DNA of 64,000 bases from Lodderomyces elongisporus (Eukaryota > Ascomycota > Pichiomycetes > Serinales > Debaryomycetaceae). Both the position numbers and the translations under genes were made by a program. Below, piece by piece: positions 1-8,387 of this stretch; position 1 is the first letter of the stretch; every line of letters begins with the position of its first letter. The notes beneath the pieces were generated by a model, which was not told where the DNA came from, did no database searches, and was given only the letters and a program-made list of their open reading frames with translations. The DNA lies in NCBI RefSeq assembly GCF_030384665.1, contig NC_083674.1, forward strand, positions 62,001 to 126,000, written 5' to 3'.

Positions 1-1375
1 ATGATTGCTGATGCGACTGTTGGTATGATTGCTGATGAGGTTGTTGATACTCTTGTGGTTGACCCAATCTCAATTTCTTTTCCCAATATTGTTCATACAA
101 CCTTGTAATGGTATTAATCTTGTTGCTCATTTCCAAAAATGTGGCATACTTCTCGTTTGCTTGTCTTAAACCTTCCTCTGTTCGTTTGAGCTCGTCAATA
201 GGCAGTTGTGCTTGCAGCTGCGACGAATTCGATATTGATGAAGGTCTCAGTGAGTTTGAATTCATTTGAGCTTTTGATTTCGATGTCTTTGTTTTGAAAG
301 GAATATTGTATGGATCCAGCTCTTCTATATTGTGAGATATAGAAGAATTGTTTTCCATAGATTCATTATTCTGGGGCTTTTGCGATTCATATTCTTGCAA
401 ACTCAATTGTATAGCCTTTTTGAGCTCCTCATCTTCATCATTGCCAGTTTCGGTATTTTGCGATTCTCGTTGAGGAATTGAATCTACATAGCGACTATTG
501 CTGGTGTTGTTGCTGCTGCTCGTTACTTTTCCAACTGAACTCTCCTTTAAACTCAACTCGATCGCCTTTCTAAGCTCCTCATCTTCGTCTTCGTGGCCAC
601 TTCTTCTCTCTGCGTGTGGTTTTGATGTCTTTTTATTACGCTTGGCGTAACAATTGTCACAAACCCGCACAGGTTCCATTATCCCTAGATTCACCAACTT
701 CATATTATTTGACGAATGGTCTTGGCAGTAAACACCACCACATGCACGACAATGGTGTTTTCTATTCAACATGGAGAATGGCGTATAACAAATCATACAA
801 GAGTCGCTATCAATCCAGTCTGGTGGTACTTCGGAATCAATAAACTTGCTGTCGCTTGCTCCTCCGCCTACACTTTCGTCCGCTGTTGGAAAAGAGTACC
901 CTTCCTTAACGAGTTCCTGGTATTTTTTCTCCACATAGTTTAGTTGCAATTGGCCCTGGAAAAAGTTTACCCATTGTTTAATGAGGGAGAGAATCAACTC
1001 GCCAACTTTATGTTCATCGTAGTTGTGGTCTTTGGTATTGTAATGGACTTTGAAAACAAAGTCGACCAAATAATCCATAAACTCTCGTGAGCTAATCTCT
1101 ACAAGAAAATGGAAACCACTATTTTTCACACACAAATCAACAAGTTTTAAAGTGCTTGTGAGTAGGTTAGGGTTCAGGTAAACCAAGTTTAACCGTTTTT
1201 TCAAACTCCTCATAGATTGCTGTGCTGGTAGTTTTTTTGACCTAATGAAATCCGTCACTTCAAGAGCAGTCGATAAGTCTAGTTCACCATTTGGAATAGA
1301 TTCCGAAGTGGCATCACCAATCTTATTGTCAAGTTCTAACTGCAATGCTGAAGTAGAAGATCCAAACCACGACAT
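1..1375 (-). CDS. VPS27: Vps27-like ESCRT-0 subunit, C-terminal end cut by the window
   Basis: Reading leftward from the ATG at 1375-1373, the frame stays open for 458 codons to the window edge, so the C-terminus is missing. An N-terminal VHS-type helical region (about residues 8-150) is followed by a FYVE zinc finger (about 190-245) with the core RKHHCRACGG and paired Cys motifs. Two ubiquitin-interacting motifs follow, DEDEELRKAIELSLKES near 262-278 and DEDEELKKAIQLSLQEY near 311-327, then a Gln-rich tail. VHS-FYVE-UIM-UIM is the architecture of Vps27, which binds endosomal PI3P and ubiquitinated cargo and, with Hse1, recruits ESCRT-I at the multivesicular body. It is divergent from SPE1, and the shared spacer carries a solo LTR. 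The clathrin-binding tail cannot be judged. Confidence 0.9.
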   Translation of the reverse strand, partial: MSWFGSSTSALQLELDNKIGDATSESIPNGELDLSTALEVTDFIRSKKLPAQQSMRSLKKRLNLVYLNPNLLTSTLKLVDLCVKNSGFHFLVEISSREFMDYLVDFVFKVHYNTKDHNYDEHKVGELILSLIKQWVNFFQGQLQLNYVEKKYQELVKEGYSFPTADESVGGGASDSKFIDSEVPPDWIDSDSCMICYTPFSMLNRKHHCRACGGVYCQDHSSNNMKLVNLGIMEPVRVCDNCYAKRNKKTSKPHAERRSGHEDEDEELRKAIELSLKESSVGKVTSSSNNTSNSRYVDSIPQRESQNTETGNDEDEELKKAIQLSLQEYESQKPQNNESMENNSSISHNIEELDPYNIPFKTKTSKSKAQMNSNSLRPSSISNSSQLQAQLPIDELKRTEEGLRQANEKYATFLEMSNKINTITRLYEQYWEKKLRLGQPQEYQQPHQQSYQQSHQQS

Positions 1376-2076
1376 ATTAAGTAATGAAATTGTATAATGT
1401 GTTTGGAGCCAAGAAGAAAAAGAATGAAAACAAAAAAAAAAAAAACAAAAATAAAGAAGTGGGCTGGTGAGGGAATAGAGTGGAGGAAAATGTGGCTAGA
1501 TGTATAATTGAAACAAACAGTAACGATGGTTTAAGTATACTGAGTAAAGGTTTTGGGGTTTACTTTGCCTTCGATTTTGGTGATTTCGGACAGTAACACA
1601 AAAAGGAGAAGCAAAAACGAGAGTGGGATAGTAAATGTGCAAGTGTGAGAGAATAGAGAATGAGAGCTACCAAAGAACAAATATGAAAGAGTGCGAGGGT
1701 TATGTTACAAAGCGATAACGGGTCGCAAGATTGAAGTACTTTGGAGGCTGAGAGAAGAGACGGAAGAAATGGTGGAGACGGAAGAAAATAAATACAGCTT
1801 AAGTAACATGTTAACCATTGAATGTTAAACATCAGCATGGCATTAGACTTGTATGAATAAGATTCTACTTATCATTCAAACTACAATCTCTCTTTAGTAA
1901 AAAAAAAGAAAAAACAGAGTAAAACATTTCCAAGACTTCAGCACCTCAGGTTTCTTGCCCCCTTCTCCCTTCATCGCCCTTCTCCCTTCATCACCCTTCA
2001 TCTCTCCCCTCTACCTCTGCGTCCTTCTTTTCCGCCCCAGAATTTAGTTTATTTGCTTTCTGCGTCATTTATAACA
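1376..2076. other. Intergenic: VPS27 promoter side
   Basis: No convincing gene. The stretch holds an A-rich tract just before the VPS27 ATG and a T/C-rich stretch near 1960-2040. A 92-codon antisense frame at 1560-1838 has no recognisable features and looks like chance. Confidence 0.6.
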
Positions 2077-2492
2077 TGTCAGATCCAGACGATTACACAT
2101 AACTATATCACCTAGTTTAAGGTTATGTGGAAATGTCATTACTGGACTATTATACACGACCATTGGCGCCACACCAATATGAAGAGATAAGACTAGTGAA
2201 AGTCACATACCATTGATTACCACGAAGTTACCCCTCTCGGAATAACCGGGGATAAGCCACTCAATTAAGTGGAGACTTGAGCTTAGCAGAACAGTATAAA
2301 TATGCCCTCATGTCTCCTCTACAAATAACCCTTTATATCTTCTTAACTAACTTTAGAGTAGATAGCTTTAGATCAACTAACTCTTAGTATAATAACTTTC
2401 TAATGTTATATCTTTAGTTCACACACAAAACCCAGTAATATAACTATTACTGTGCAGACTTTAAGCATACCGAACACTACTTAAGTCTGACA
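2077..2492. mobile_element. Solo LTR of a retrotransposon with 5-bp target-site duplication
   Basis: A 416-bp segment begins TGTCAGATCC and ends AAGTCTGACA, so its ends are a perfect 7-bp inverted repeat (TGTCAGA/TCTGACA) with the TG...CA termini of LTRs. It is flanked on both sides by TAACA (2072-2076 and 2493-2497), a 5-bp target-site duplication typical of Ty1/copia and Ty3/gypsy integration. A TATA-like AGTATAAATA lies near 2290, as expected of an LTR promoter. There is no internal coding region or second LTR nearby, so this is a solo LTR left by LTR-LTR recombination. Perfect ends and duplication suggest it is fairly young. It lies between VPS27 and SPE1, ending about 300 bp before the SPE1 ATG. 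The family cannot be named from this sequence alone. Confidence 0.88.
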
Positions 2493-2789
2493 TAACAATG
2501 TATACAAATCTATGTATACAGCAACAACACAAAATCGCATCTCTCATTTTCACTCAACACTCAGAATTTTTTTTTTTTGTTTTATTTTTTTTTTAATTTT
2601 TTTTTTAATTTCTTTCATTAATTTTTCATTAATTTTTCACCTTGTCTACACCCCACTTCTCGAATACAATCTTTCATCTCAACTTCAACATACTTTCTTC
2701 TTTCTCTTCTTCTAAACCTTCTTACTTCCTTTTCCCCTTACACACCCTACTATCTTCCCCTATATATATCTATATACGAGAGCTGCCGC
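2493..2789 (+). promoter_or_regulatory. SPE1 proximal promoter and leader
   Basis: Between the LTR and the SPE1 ATG lies a T-rich and then pyrimidine-rich stretch ending in a TATATATATC run near 2760-2776. A 67-codon ATG-initiated frame (2512-2715) sits here and would be a uORF if transcription starts upstream of it, for example inside the LTR. No other gene is seen. Confidence 0.45.
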
Positions 2790-4100
2790 ATGTCTCTTCA
2801 AGGAATGTCAATTATTGCTGAAAACCCCACAACAATTGTTGACTTGCCTGTTCAAAATGATATAATCGACATAGAATCAAGGCAATTTAAAAATTTCTTT
2901 AAAGGAGAAAATAAATTAATCGAAAAAGCTCTTATTGACCATATCAATGAAGTTGACCATGAAGAGTGTGAGCCTGGCGACGAGGACTCGTTCTTTGTTT
3001 GCGACTTGAACCAAGTTTACAAATCAGTTCAGTTGTGGAAACAACAGTTGCCTCGTGTTCAAGCACACTATGCTGTTAAATGTAATACCAATATGAAGGT
3101 GGTTGAGTTTTTGGCTGATAAGGGAGTCAATTTTGATTGTGCATCCAAGAATGAGATTGATGCAGTTTTACAGTTGGGTGTTGCTGCAGAGAGAATTGTA
3201 TATGCCAACCCATGCAAAACCAATTCTTTTATTAGACATGCAAGAGATAATCAAGTAAACCTCACTACTGTTGACAATGTTAATGAGTTGGTTAAATTGT
3301 CCAAATTCCACCCAGAATGTGGTATCCTTGTGAGAATCATTACTGATGATGAGTCGTCTCAATGTCGTCTTAGCACAAAATTCGGATGCTCTGTAGAAAC
3401 TGCAGTAAAGGAAATCCTTCCAACTGCCAAAAATTTGGGCTTACCAGTAGTTGGTGTGGCATTCCATGTGGGCTCTGGAGCCAAGGATTTTCAGGCCATT
3501 TACCAGGCCATCAGAGATTCAAGAATCGTATTCGATTACGGTATTGACCTTGGATTTAAGATGAAGATCTTGGATATAGGTGGTGGATTTGAATTTGATA
3601 CATTTGTCGAATCCTCAAAGATGGTTAATGTATCGATTGACAAATTCTTTCCTGATCTGTTTGTCAAAGAAAACGGAATCAGCTTTATAGCTGAACCAGG
3701 TAGATTCATGGTGGCCAATGCATTCACGTTGGCTACTCATGTCATTGCGAAACGTGACATAAACGGATCAGCAAAAGCAATGTTGTACATCAATGATGGT
3801 GTTTACGGTAATTTGAATTGCATTTTGTTTGATCACCAGGAACCAACTGCGCGTATTTTGAAAAGCGGCGGCCAGTTCCATTACGGAGAAAAAGATCAAA
3901 GAAGGTTTGAATACTCCATTTGGGGGCCAACATGTGATGGCTTGGATTGTGTATCCGCCTCGAGTCACTTGAACTGCAATGTTGCTGTTGGTGATTGGTT
4001 ATATTTCCCAAACTTGGGCGCCTACACTAGCTGCGCCAAAACCCAATTTAACGGGTTTAAAAATGATACAGAAGTTATTTATATCCCTGTACAAGAGTAA
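2790..4100 (+). CDS. SPE1: Ornithine decarboxylase
   Basis: This 436-aa protein is a PLP-dependent group IV decarboxylase that converts ornithine to putrescine, the first step of polyamine synthesis. The PLP lysine motif YAVKCN is at residues 94-99 (Lys97), followed by the DCAS(K)NEI segment. HVGSG, the Gly-rich DIGGGF and EPGRF (PLP phosphate binding) come in the usual order. The GPTCDGLDC segment near the C-terminus carries the active-site Cys at the dimer interface. Length and order match fungal ODC, whose N-terminal extension is used for antizyme-directed, ubiquitin-independent degradation. The ATG at 2790 is the first in frame; a second Met is at codon 6. The upstream LTR could influence its expression. 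Confidence 0.96.
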   Translation: MSLQGMSIIAENPTTIVDLPVQNDIIDIESRQFKNFFKGENKLIEKALIDHINEVDHEECEPGDEDSFFVCDLNQVYKSVQLWKQQLPRVQAHYAVKCNTNMKVVEFLADKGVNFDCASKNEIDAVLQLGVAAERIVYANPCKTNSFIRHARDNQVNLTTVDNVNELVKLSKFHPECGILVRIITDDESSQCRLSTKFGCSVETAVKEILPTAKNLGLPVVGVAFHVGSGAKDFQAIYQAIRDSRIVFDYGIDLGFKMKILDIGGGFEFDTFVESSKMVNVSIDKFFPDLFVKENGISFIAEPGRFMVANAFTLATHVIAKRDINGSAKAMLYINDGVYGNLNCILFDHQEPTARILKSGGQFHYGEKDQRRFEYSIWGPTCDGLDCVSASSHLNCNVAVGDWLYFPNLGAYTSCAKTQFNGFKNDTEVIYIPVQE

Positions 4101-4671
4101 GAATAAATGAAATGAAGAAAAAATTATAAAAAAAAAAGAAAAGAAAAGAAAAGAAAGAACAGAATTGTTTCGTTAAGCTTTTCAAATACGCAAATGTGTA
4201 TTTCTGTCAACTGTATCCACTTTCTCTTTTCTAATTCATTCTTTATAAGCTCATCTTTTCTTGTATCTTTTTATCTTTGCTTTATTTCGTACTAGTATAT
4301 TGCTGTCCCTATCCCTACTTATTTATTTTTTTTCTTTCTAAACTCTTTTCTCTGTTCCTCTCAACAAGGCTTGTAATCTTGAAGAAATGTAAAAATAGAA
4401 AAGCAACTGCTGCTTATGTAATCGCCCGAAGGTCTGGAATCAAAGAATTTTCTTACAAACAAAAAATAAAATAAATAAAAAAAATTAAAAATTAAAACGA
4501 AATTTAAGAATAGAAAGAACGTATGCAAGAAAATGAGAAAGTAACAGAGTCTATCTAAGTTTCAATCAGTTTATTAAAGAATCAGCCTTTTGTTTCCATC
4601 CAACCGTCTCATTTGAATCACAGTCTTTTCTACCAAATCAAAAGGTAGCTAAACGAAACACAGACTCAAAA

Positions 4672-4712
<41 letters not shown>

Positions 4713-4760
4713 TATAAAACCGCATACAAATCACCTTTTTTAACAACAAACAAGAATACG
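4101..4760. other. Intergenic SPE1-CMP1, with (AT)n microsatellite
   Basis: This is the SPE1 3' region and CMP1 promoter. There are A-rich and T/C-rich tracts, and a perfect AT dinucleotide run of about 36 bp at 4674-4709 ending about 50 bp before the CMP1 ATG. A 65-codon frame at 4277-4474 is T/A-rich and not supported as a gene. Confidence 0.6.
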
Positions 4761-6446
4761 ATGATGAATACTTTAAAAAACACAACGCAAATTAATAATG
4801 CTCTAAATGCAATAAAACGAGAACTGGCTGTGCCCAATAAGGACCTTACTGTGTATGTAATGGAAGACGGAGAAACGTATTCTACTGTCAATAGGGCAGT
4901 TTCGTCGGTTCGTGCACCAGCAACTTTCAATCCTAGCAATGAGCAAGTGTTTCTCCGTAATGGGCTCCCCAATTGCGACTTCATCAAAGAGCATTTTTTC
5001 AACGAAGGTCGTTTGAAAGAAGACCAAGCTATTAGGATTGTAAAGCAAGCGACCCAATTGTTGAGTGCGGAGCCAAATTTGCTTAGTGTTCCAGCACCAG
5101 TCACTATTTGTGGAGATGTTCATGGTCAATACTATGACTTGATGAAATTGTTTGAAGTTGGCGGCGATCCAAAGACCACCAAATATTTATTCCTTGGAGA
5201 TTATGTCGATAGAGGCTCATTTTCAATCGAGTGCTTGATCTACTTGTACGCCTTAAAGATTACATATCCAAACACTTTTTGGATGCTTCGAGGCAATCAC
5301 GAGAGCAGACACTTAACAGAATACTTTACTTTCAAGAATGAGTGTTTGCACAAGTACTCATCTCGATTGTACGAAGAGTGCATAGCCTCGTTTAACGCAC
5401 TCCCGCTAGCAGCAATAATGAATGAACAGTTCTTTTGTGTTCATGGAGGGCTCTCGCCACAATTGACAGACCTTGACAGTGTTCGTAAACTTAATAGGTT
5501 TAGAGAACCACCAACAAAAGGATTGATGTGTGATCTTCTTTGGGCAGACCCTATTGAAGAATATGACGAAAACAATATCGATACAGAATTTTTGAACAAT
5601 GCAGTAAGAGGCTGTTCGTACGCATTTACATATAAAGCAGCATGCAAGTTTCTTGACCGAACCAAATTGTTATCAGTTATTAGAGCACACGAAGCTCAGA
5701 ATGCTGGGTACAGGATGTACAAGCGAACAAAGAGCATGGGTTTCCCAAGTTTGCTCACCATGTTTAGTGCACCCAATTACCTCGATAGTTACAATAACAA
5801 GGCTGCTGTTTTGAAGTACGAAAATAATGTGATGAACATTAGACAGTTTAATGCATCGCCACATCCATACTGGTTACCACATTTCATGGACGTTTTCACT
5901 TGGTCACTACCATTTGTTGGGGAGAAAGTTACTGATATGTTGGTGAGCATACTCAATGTTTGTACAGAAGAAGAGTTGGAAGAGGAATTTCCCTTGGAAT
6001 CTCAAGCCATTTCATCTTCATCTCCATCTCCATCTCCAAAAGCACACCCACCTGCGCCTACTTTTGACACTATAGCTGAAGAGAATGATGAAGAAACTTT
6101 GGCAGAGAAACGATTGGCATTGAGAAACAAGATAATCGCCATTGGTAAAATGTCTCGTATGTTTCAAGTATTACGAGAAGAGCAAGAGAGTGTGGCCCAT
6201 TTGAAAGAATTAAACAGAGGCTTGTTACCAAAAGGCTCGCTCTTACACGGTAAGGAAGGTTTGCAACTGACGATTTCTTCTTTCGAGGAAGCCAAGGCTG
6301 CTGATAGAGTCAATGAAGCTTTACCGCCCAGTATGGAAGAAATGCGTAAAATGGAAGAAGAGAGAGGAGAAAGAATTAAGCAGCAAATGTCAAAGAATGA
6401 TAATCCGGTGATACATAAATTGATCCGAAGATTATCACAGAGTTAG
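4761..6446 (+). CDS. CMP1: Calcineurin catalytic subunit A (Ser/Thr phosphatase 2B)
   Basis: This 561-aa PP2B catalytic subunit (CMP1, also called CNA1, in Candida) has the metallophosphatase motifs GDVHGQ (118-123), GDYVDRG (146-152) and RGNHE (177-181), and the SAPNY segment later. After the core comes the calcineurin B-binding helix ([18 protein letters not shown]). A calmodulin-binding region follows at about 452-477 ([20 protein letters not shown]), then the autoinhibitory segment at about 505-524 ([20 protein letters not shown]). A Ser/Pro linker separates the B-binding helix from the calmodulin site. Calcineurin dephosphorylates Crz1 and acts in Ca2+, azole and cell-wall stress responses. 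Two ATGs in a row open the gene; the first was used. Confidence 0.97.
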   Translation: MMNTLKNTTQINNALNAIKRELAVPNKDLTVYVMEDGETYSTVNRAVSSVRAPATFNPSNEQVFLRNGLPNCDFIKEHFFNEGRLKEDQAIRIVKQATQLLSAEPNLLSVPAPVTICGDVHGQYYDLMKLFEVGGDPKTTKYLFLGDYVDRGSFSIECLIYLYALKITYPNTFWMLRGNHESRHLTEYFTFKNECLHKYSSRLYEECIASFNALPLAAIMNEQFFCVHGGLSPQLTDLDSVRKLNRFREPPTKGLMCDLLWADPIEEYDENNIDTEFLNNAVRGCSYAFTYKAACKFLDRTKLLSVIRAHEAQNAGYRMYKRTKSMGFPSLLTMFSAPNYLDSYNNKAAVLKYENNVMNIRQFNASPHPYWLPHFMDVFTWSLPFVGEKVTDMLVSILNVCTEEELEEEFPLESQAISSSSPSPSPKAHPPAPTFDTIAEENDEETLAEKRLALRNKIIAIGKMSRMFQVLREEQESVAHLKELNRGLLPKGSLLHGKEGLQLTISSFEEAKAADRVNEALPPSMEEMRKMEEERGERIKQQMSKNDNPVIHKLIRRLSQS

Positions 6447-7350
6447 TAAAGGCAAATCAAAAAGAGGATATAGTTGACTTTCTTTTGCACTAGCAAATTA
6501 TCCATTTGCACTTGCTAATTATTTTATGTTTATTGTCTTTATTTTGTTTATTTCCATTTCCTTTTTCCATTTCCTCTTTTTTTTTCTTTTTTCTCTTTTC
6601 CTTTTTTTGAAAAAAATTATAAATCAGTTTTATTCTTTCATTTCTTACTTTTTTGGTATCAAGGTCTTAAGATGCATAATTGAAGATATACTTGTGCAGC
6701 TATGTTGCGCCTGCAAAACTGTTTAGAGCTTGTCAAACGGAATCAACTTTTTTTATTTAATTAAGAAATTCTGGAATCAAGTGTTTTGCTCTGCAGACTG
6801 CAATTGTCCATTAAACAACAAAGAAAAAAAAAAAAGAAGCTAAATGCTTAATCGAACAATGAATAATAAGCTTTTAACTCAAATTTTTCTTTCTCCGAGG
6901 TGTATTGTTTATTTGCCTTATTTTCTTCTTTTTGTTTCACCTTCAACTTGTTAAACTATAAATCATTTGTATCAAGTTAGGTTTTCCTTGCTTTTATATT
7001 CTTTATCTTAAAGTTAGAGTCTAATGATTAATATAAACATGAAAGAAAGATGGAAAGCAAACGAAGAAAGGCAGAGGGGAAAAGAGGAAAAAAAAAAGAG
7101 AGGCCTGTAACAACAAAAAGTAACAATCGCTGGATAGAGTGCAGAGTTTGAATTCTGCATTTCTGGCGCATACTTGAAACCTTGATGTTTATACTATAAG
7201 TATATTTATAAATATATTTATAAATATATCTATATACACCTTTCCTTTTTTTTTTTATTTCTTTTTTTTTTTTTTCTTTTTAACATTTTTTATTTCTCAC
7301 GACTCACGCTCGAACTCAACCCCCATGTGGCTCATTACAAAGAACTGTCC
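6447..7350. other. Intergenic CMP1 to LOT5-like gene
   Basis: No gene seen. A tandem TATATTTATAAATA-like array at about 7199-7240 is the likely TATA region of the downstream gene, followed by a T-rich leader. A short uORF at its end is listed separately. Confidence 0.55.
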
Positions 7351-7354
7351 ATGA
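7325..7354 (+). promoter_or_regulatory. Nine-codon uORF overlapping the LOT5-like start (AUGA)
   Basis: ATG at 7325 opens a 9-codon frame (MWLITKNCP) ending in TGA at 7352-7354. That TGA overlaps the downstream ATG at 7351 as ATGA. It is the nearest upstream ATG, and any 5' end before 7325 would place it in the mRNA. The layout allows termination-coupled reinitiation; the mechanism itself is inferred. Confidence 0.5.
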
Positions 7355-8085
7355 GCCCTTCGATCAAGCTCATTCACGAGCAACCAAATGTCGAAAATAC
7401 AATCCTATATCATGCGTACAGGGCTTCGAGCCCAGCTCGCTTTAGCTCTGGGGATGATGACAAGTTTATCATGTATGGAGGGTCAGGACTGTGCAGCATA
7501 ATAAGCGGCACATTACGAAATTTCACTCTGGATCAGTGTTCAATATTTGTTCTTAGCTCGTGCTTTATCATATGGTCTGAGACGGACGGCTTGGGATTTG
7601 AGATACCGTATCAATCAATATATCTTCATGCATTGGATGATACAGGGATGCTATATTTGCAGATTGAGAATAACAGGTTACATGAGTCGGATGAGAACAC
7701 GGTAGAGCTTCGACTATTACCAAATCAAGAAGACTCATCAAGCTTGAGTAATCCACTCTTTCGTGAAATGAACGGCGGAGCATTAGATATTTACCATGCC
7801 ATGAACACTTGTTCTGCAATGCACCCTGACCCGGATGATGAAAATGAAGAAGAAGAAGAACATTCTGAGTTACCTCTAGCGATTCCAAGCAATTGGCTAG
7901 AGAAAGAATTTATCGCAAATTCCGGGCAAGCTGACGACTTGAATGATTATGAGATCAGAGACGGGCATGCAGGTATGAGTGTAGGCATCGGATACGGCCC
8001 TATAGCTGGTATCAAGCGAGATGCGGGTGGTGATGAACGGGCGGGTAGTGGGCTTCCAAATAAAAGAAATCGAACTCTCCAATGA
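7351..8085 (+). CDS. LOT5: LOT5/pICln-like protein
   Basis: The open frame extends to a GTG at 7327, but the first in-frame ATG is at 7351, giving 244 aa. The order KFIMYGGSGLCSII, a hydrophobic CSIFVLSSCFIIWSE strand, GLGFEIPYQSIYLHALD and MLYLQIEN matches the PH-like fold of the pICln/Voldacs family, whose yeast member is Lot5 (low-temperature-responsive). An acidic DDENEEEEE stretch (codons near 7838-7860) also occurs in pICln proteins. The tail is basic (KRNRTLQ). Animal pICln works in Sm-protein assembly and volume regulation; Lot5 is poorly understood. The uORF overlapping the start is unusual. Confidence 0.65.
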   Translation: MSPSIKLIHEQPNVENTILYHAYRASSPARFSSGDDDKFIMYGGSGLCSIISGTLRNFTLDQCSIFVLSSCFIIWSETDGLGFEIPYQSIYLHALDDTGMLYLQIENNRLHESDENTVELRLLPNQEDSSSLSNPLFREMNGGALDIYHAMNTCSAMHPDPDDENEEEEEHSELPLAIPSNWLEKEFIANSGQADDLNDYEIRDGHAGMSVGIGYGPIAGIKRDAGGDERAGSGLPNKRNRTLQ

Positions 8086-8387
8086 AATCACAAAGCGTAT
8101 AAATACTATATATATATGTATACATATATTAATTTTATTGCATGTATATATATAATTGTAACTGTATTCTTAAATATATATTATTGCATAAGCACTTCTT
8201 TCGTATAGCTATTCTATAGCCACCTTTAAAGCTATAAAATAATCCATTCAAAACTTCAAAACAAAGAAAAAACAAAAATGGAGAGCTAAAACATTAAAAC
8301 ATTTGCGCTGCCAAAAAAAAAAAACCTATTATACAAGATAACCCTATCAGTTTAGTGACGGATTTAATTCACCCTAGAGGGCTCTCA
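8086..8387. other. Intergenic LOT5-like to HID1-like
   Basis: A short spacer with alternating TATATATGTATACATATA at about 8106-8127, which can form a hairpin, and A-rich tracts before the next gene. No gene seen. Confidence 0.5.

Noticed and set aside
2512..2715. 67-codon frame before SPE1 as a gene
   Set aside because: Poly-Phe/Leu from T-runs. It could at most be a uORF, so it is only mentioned in the promoter entry.
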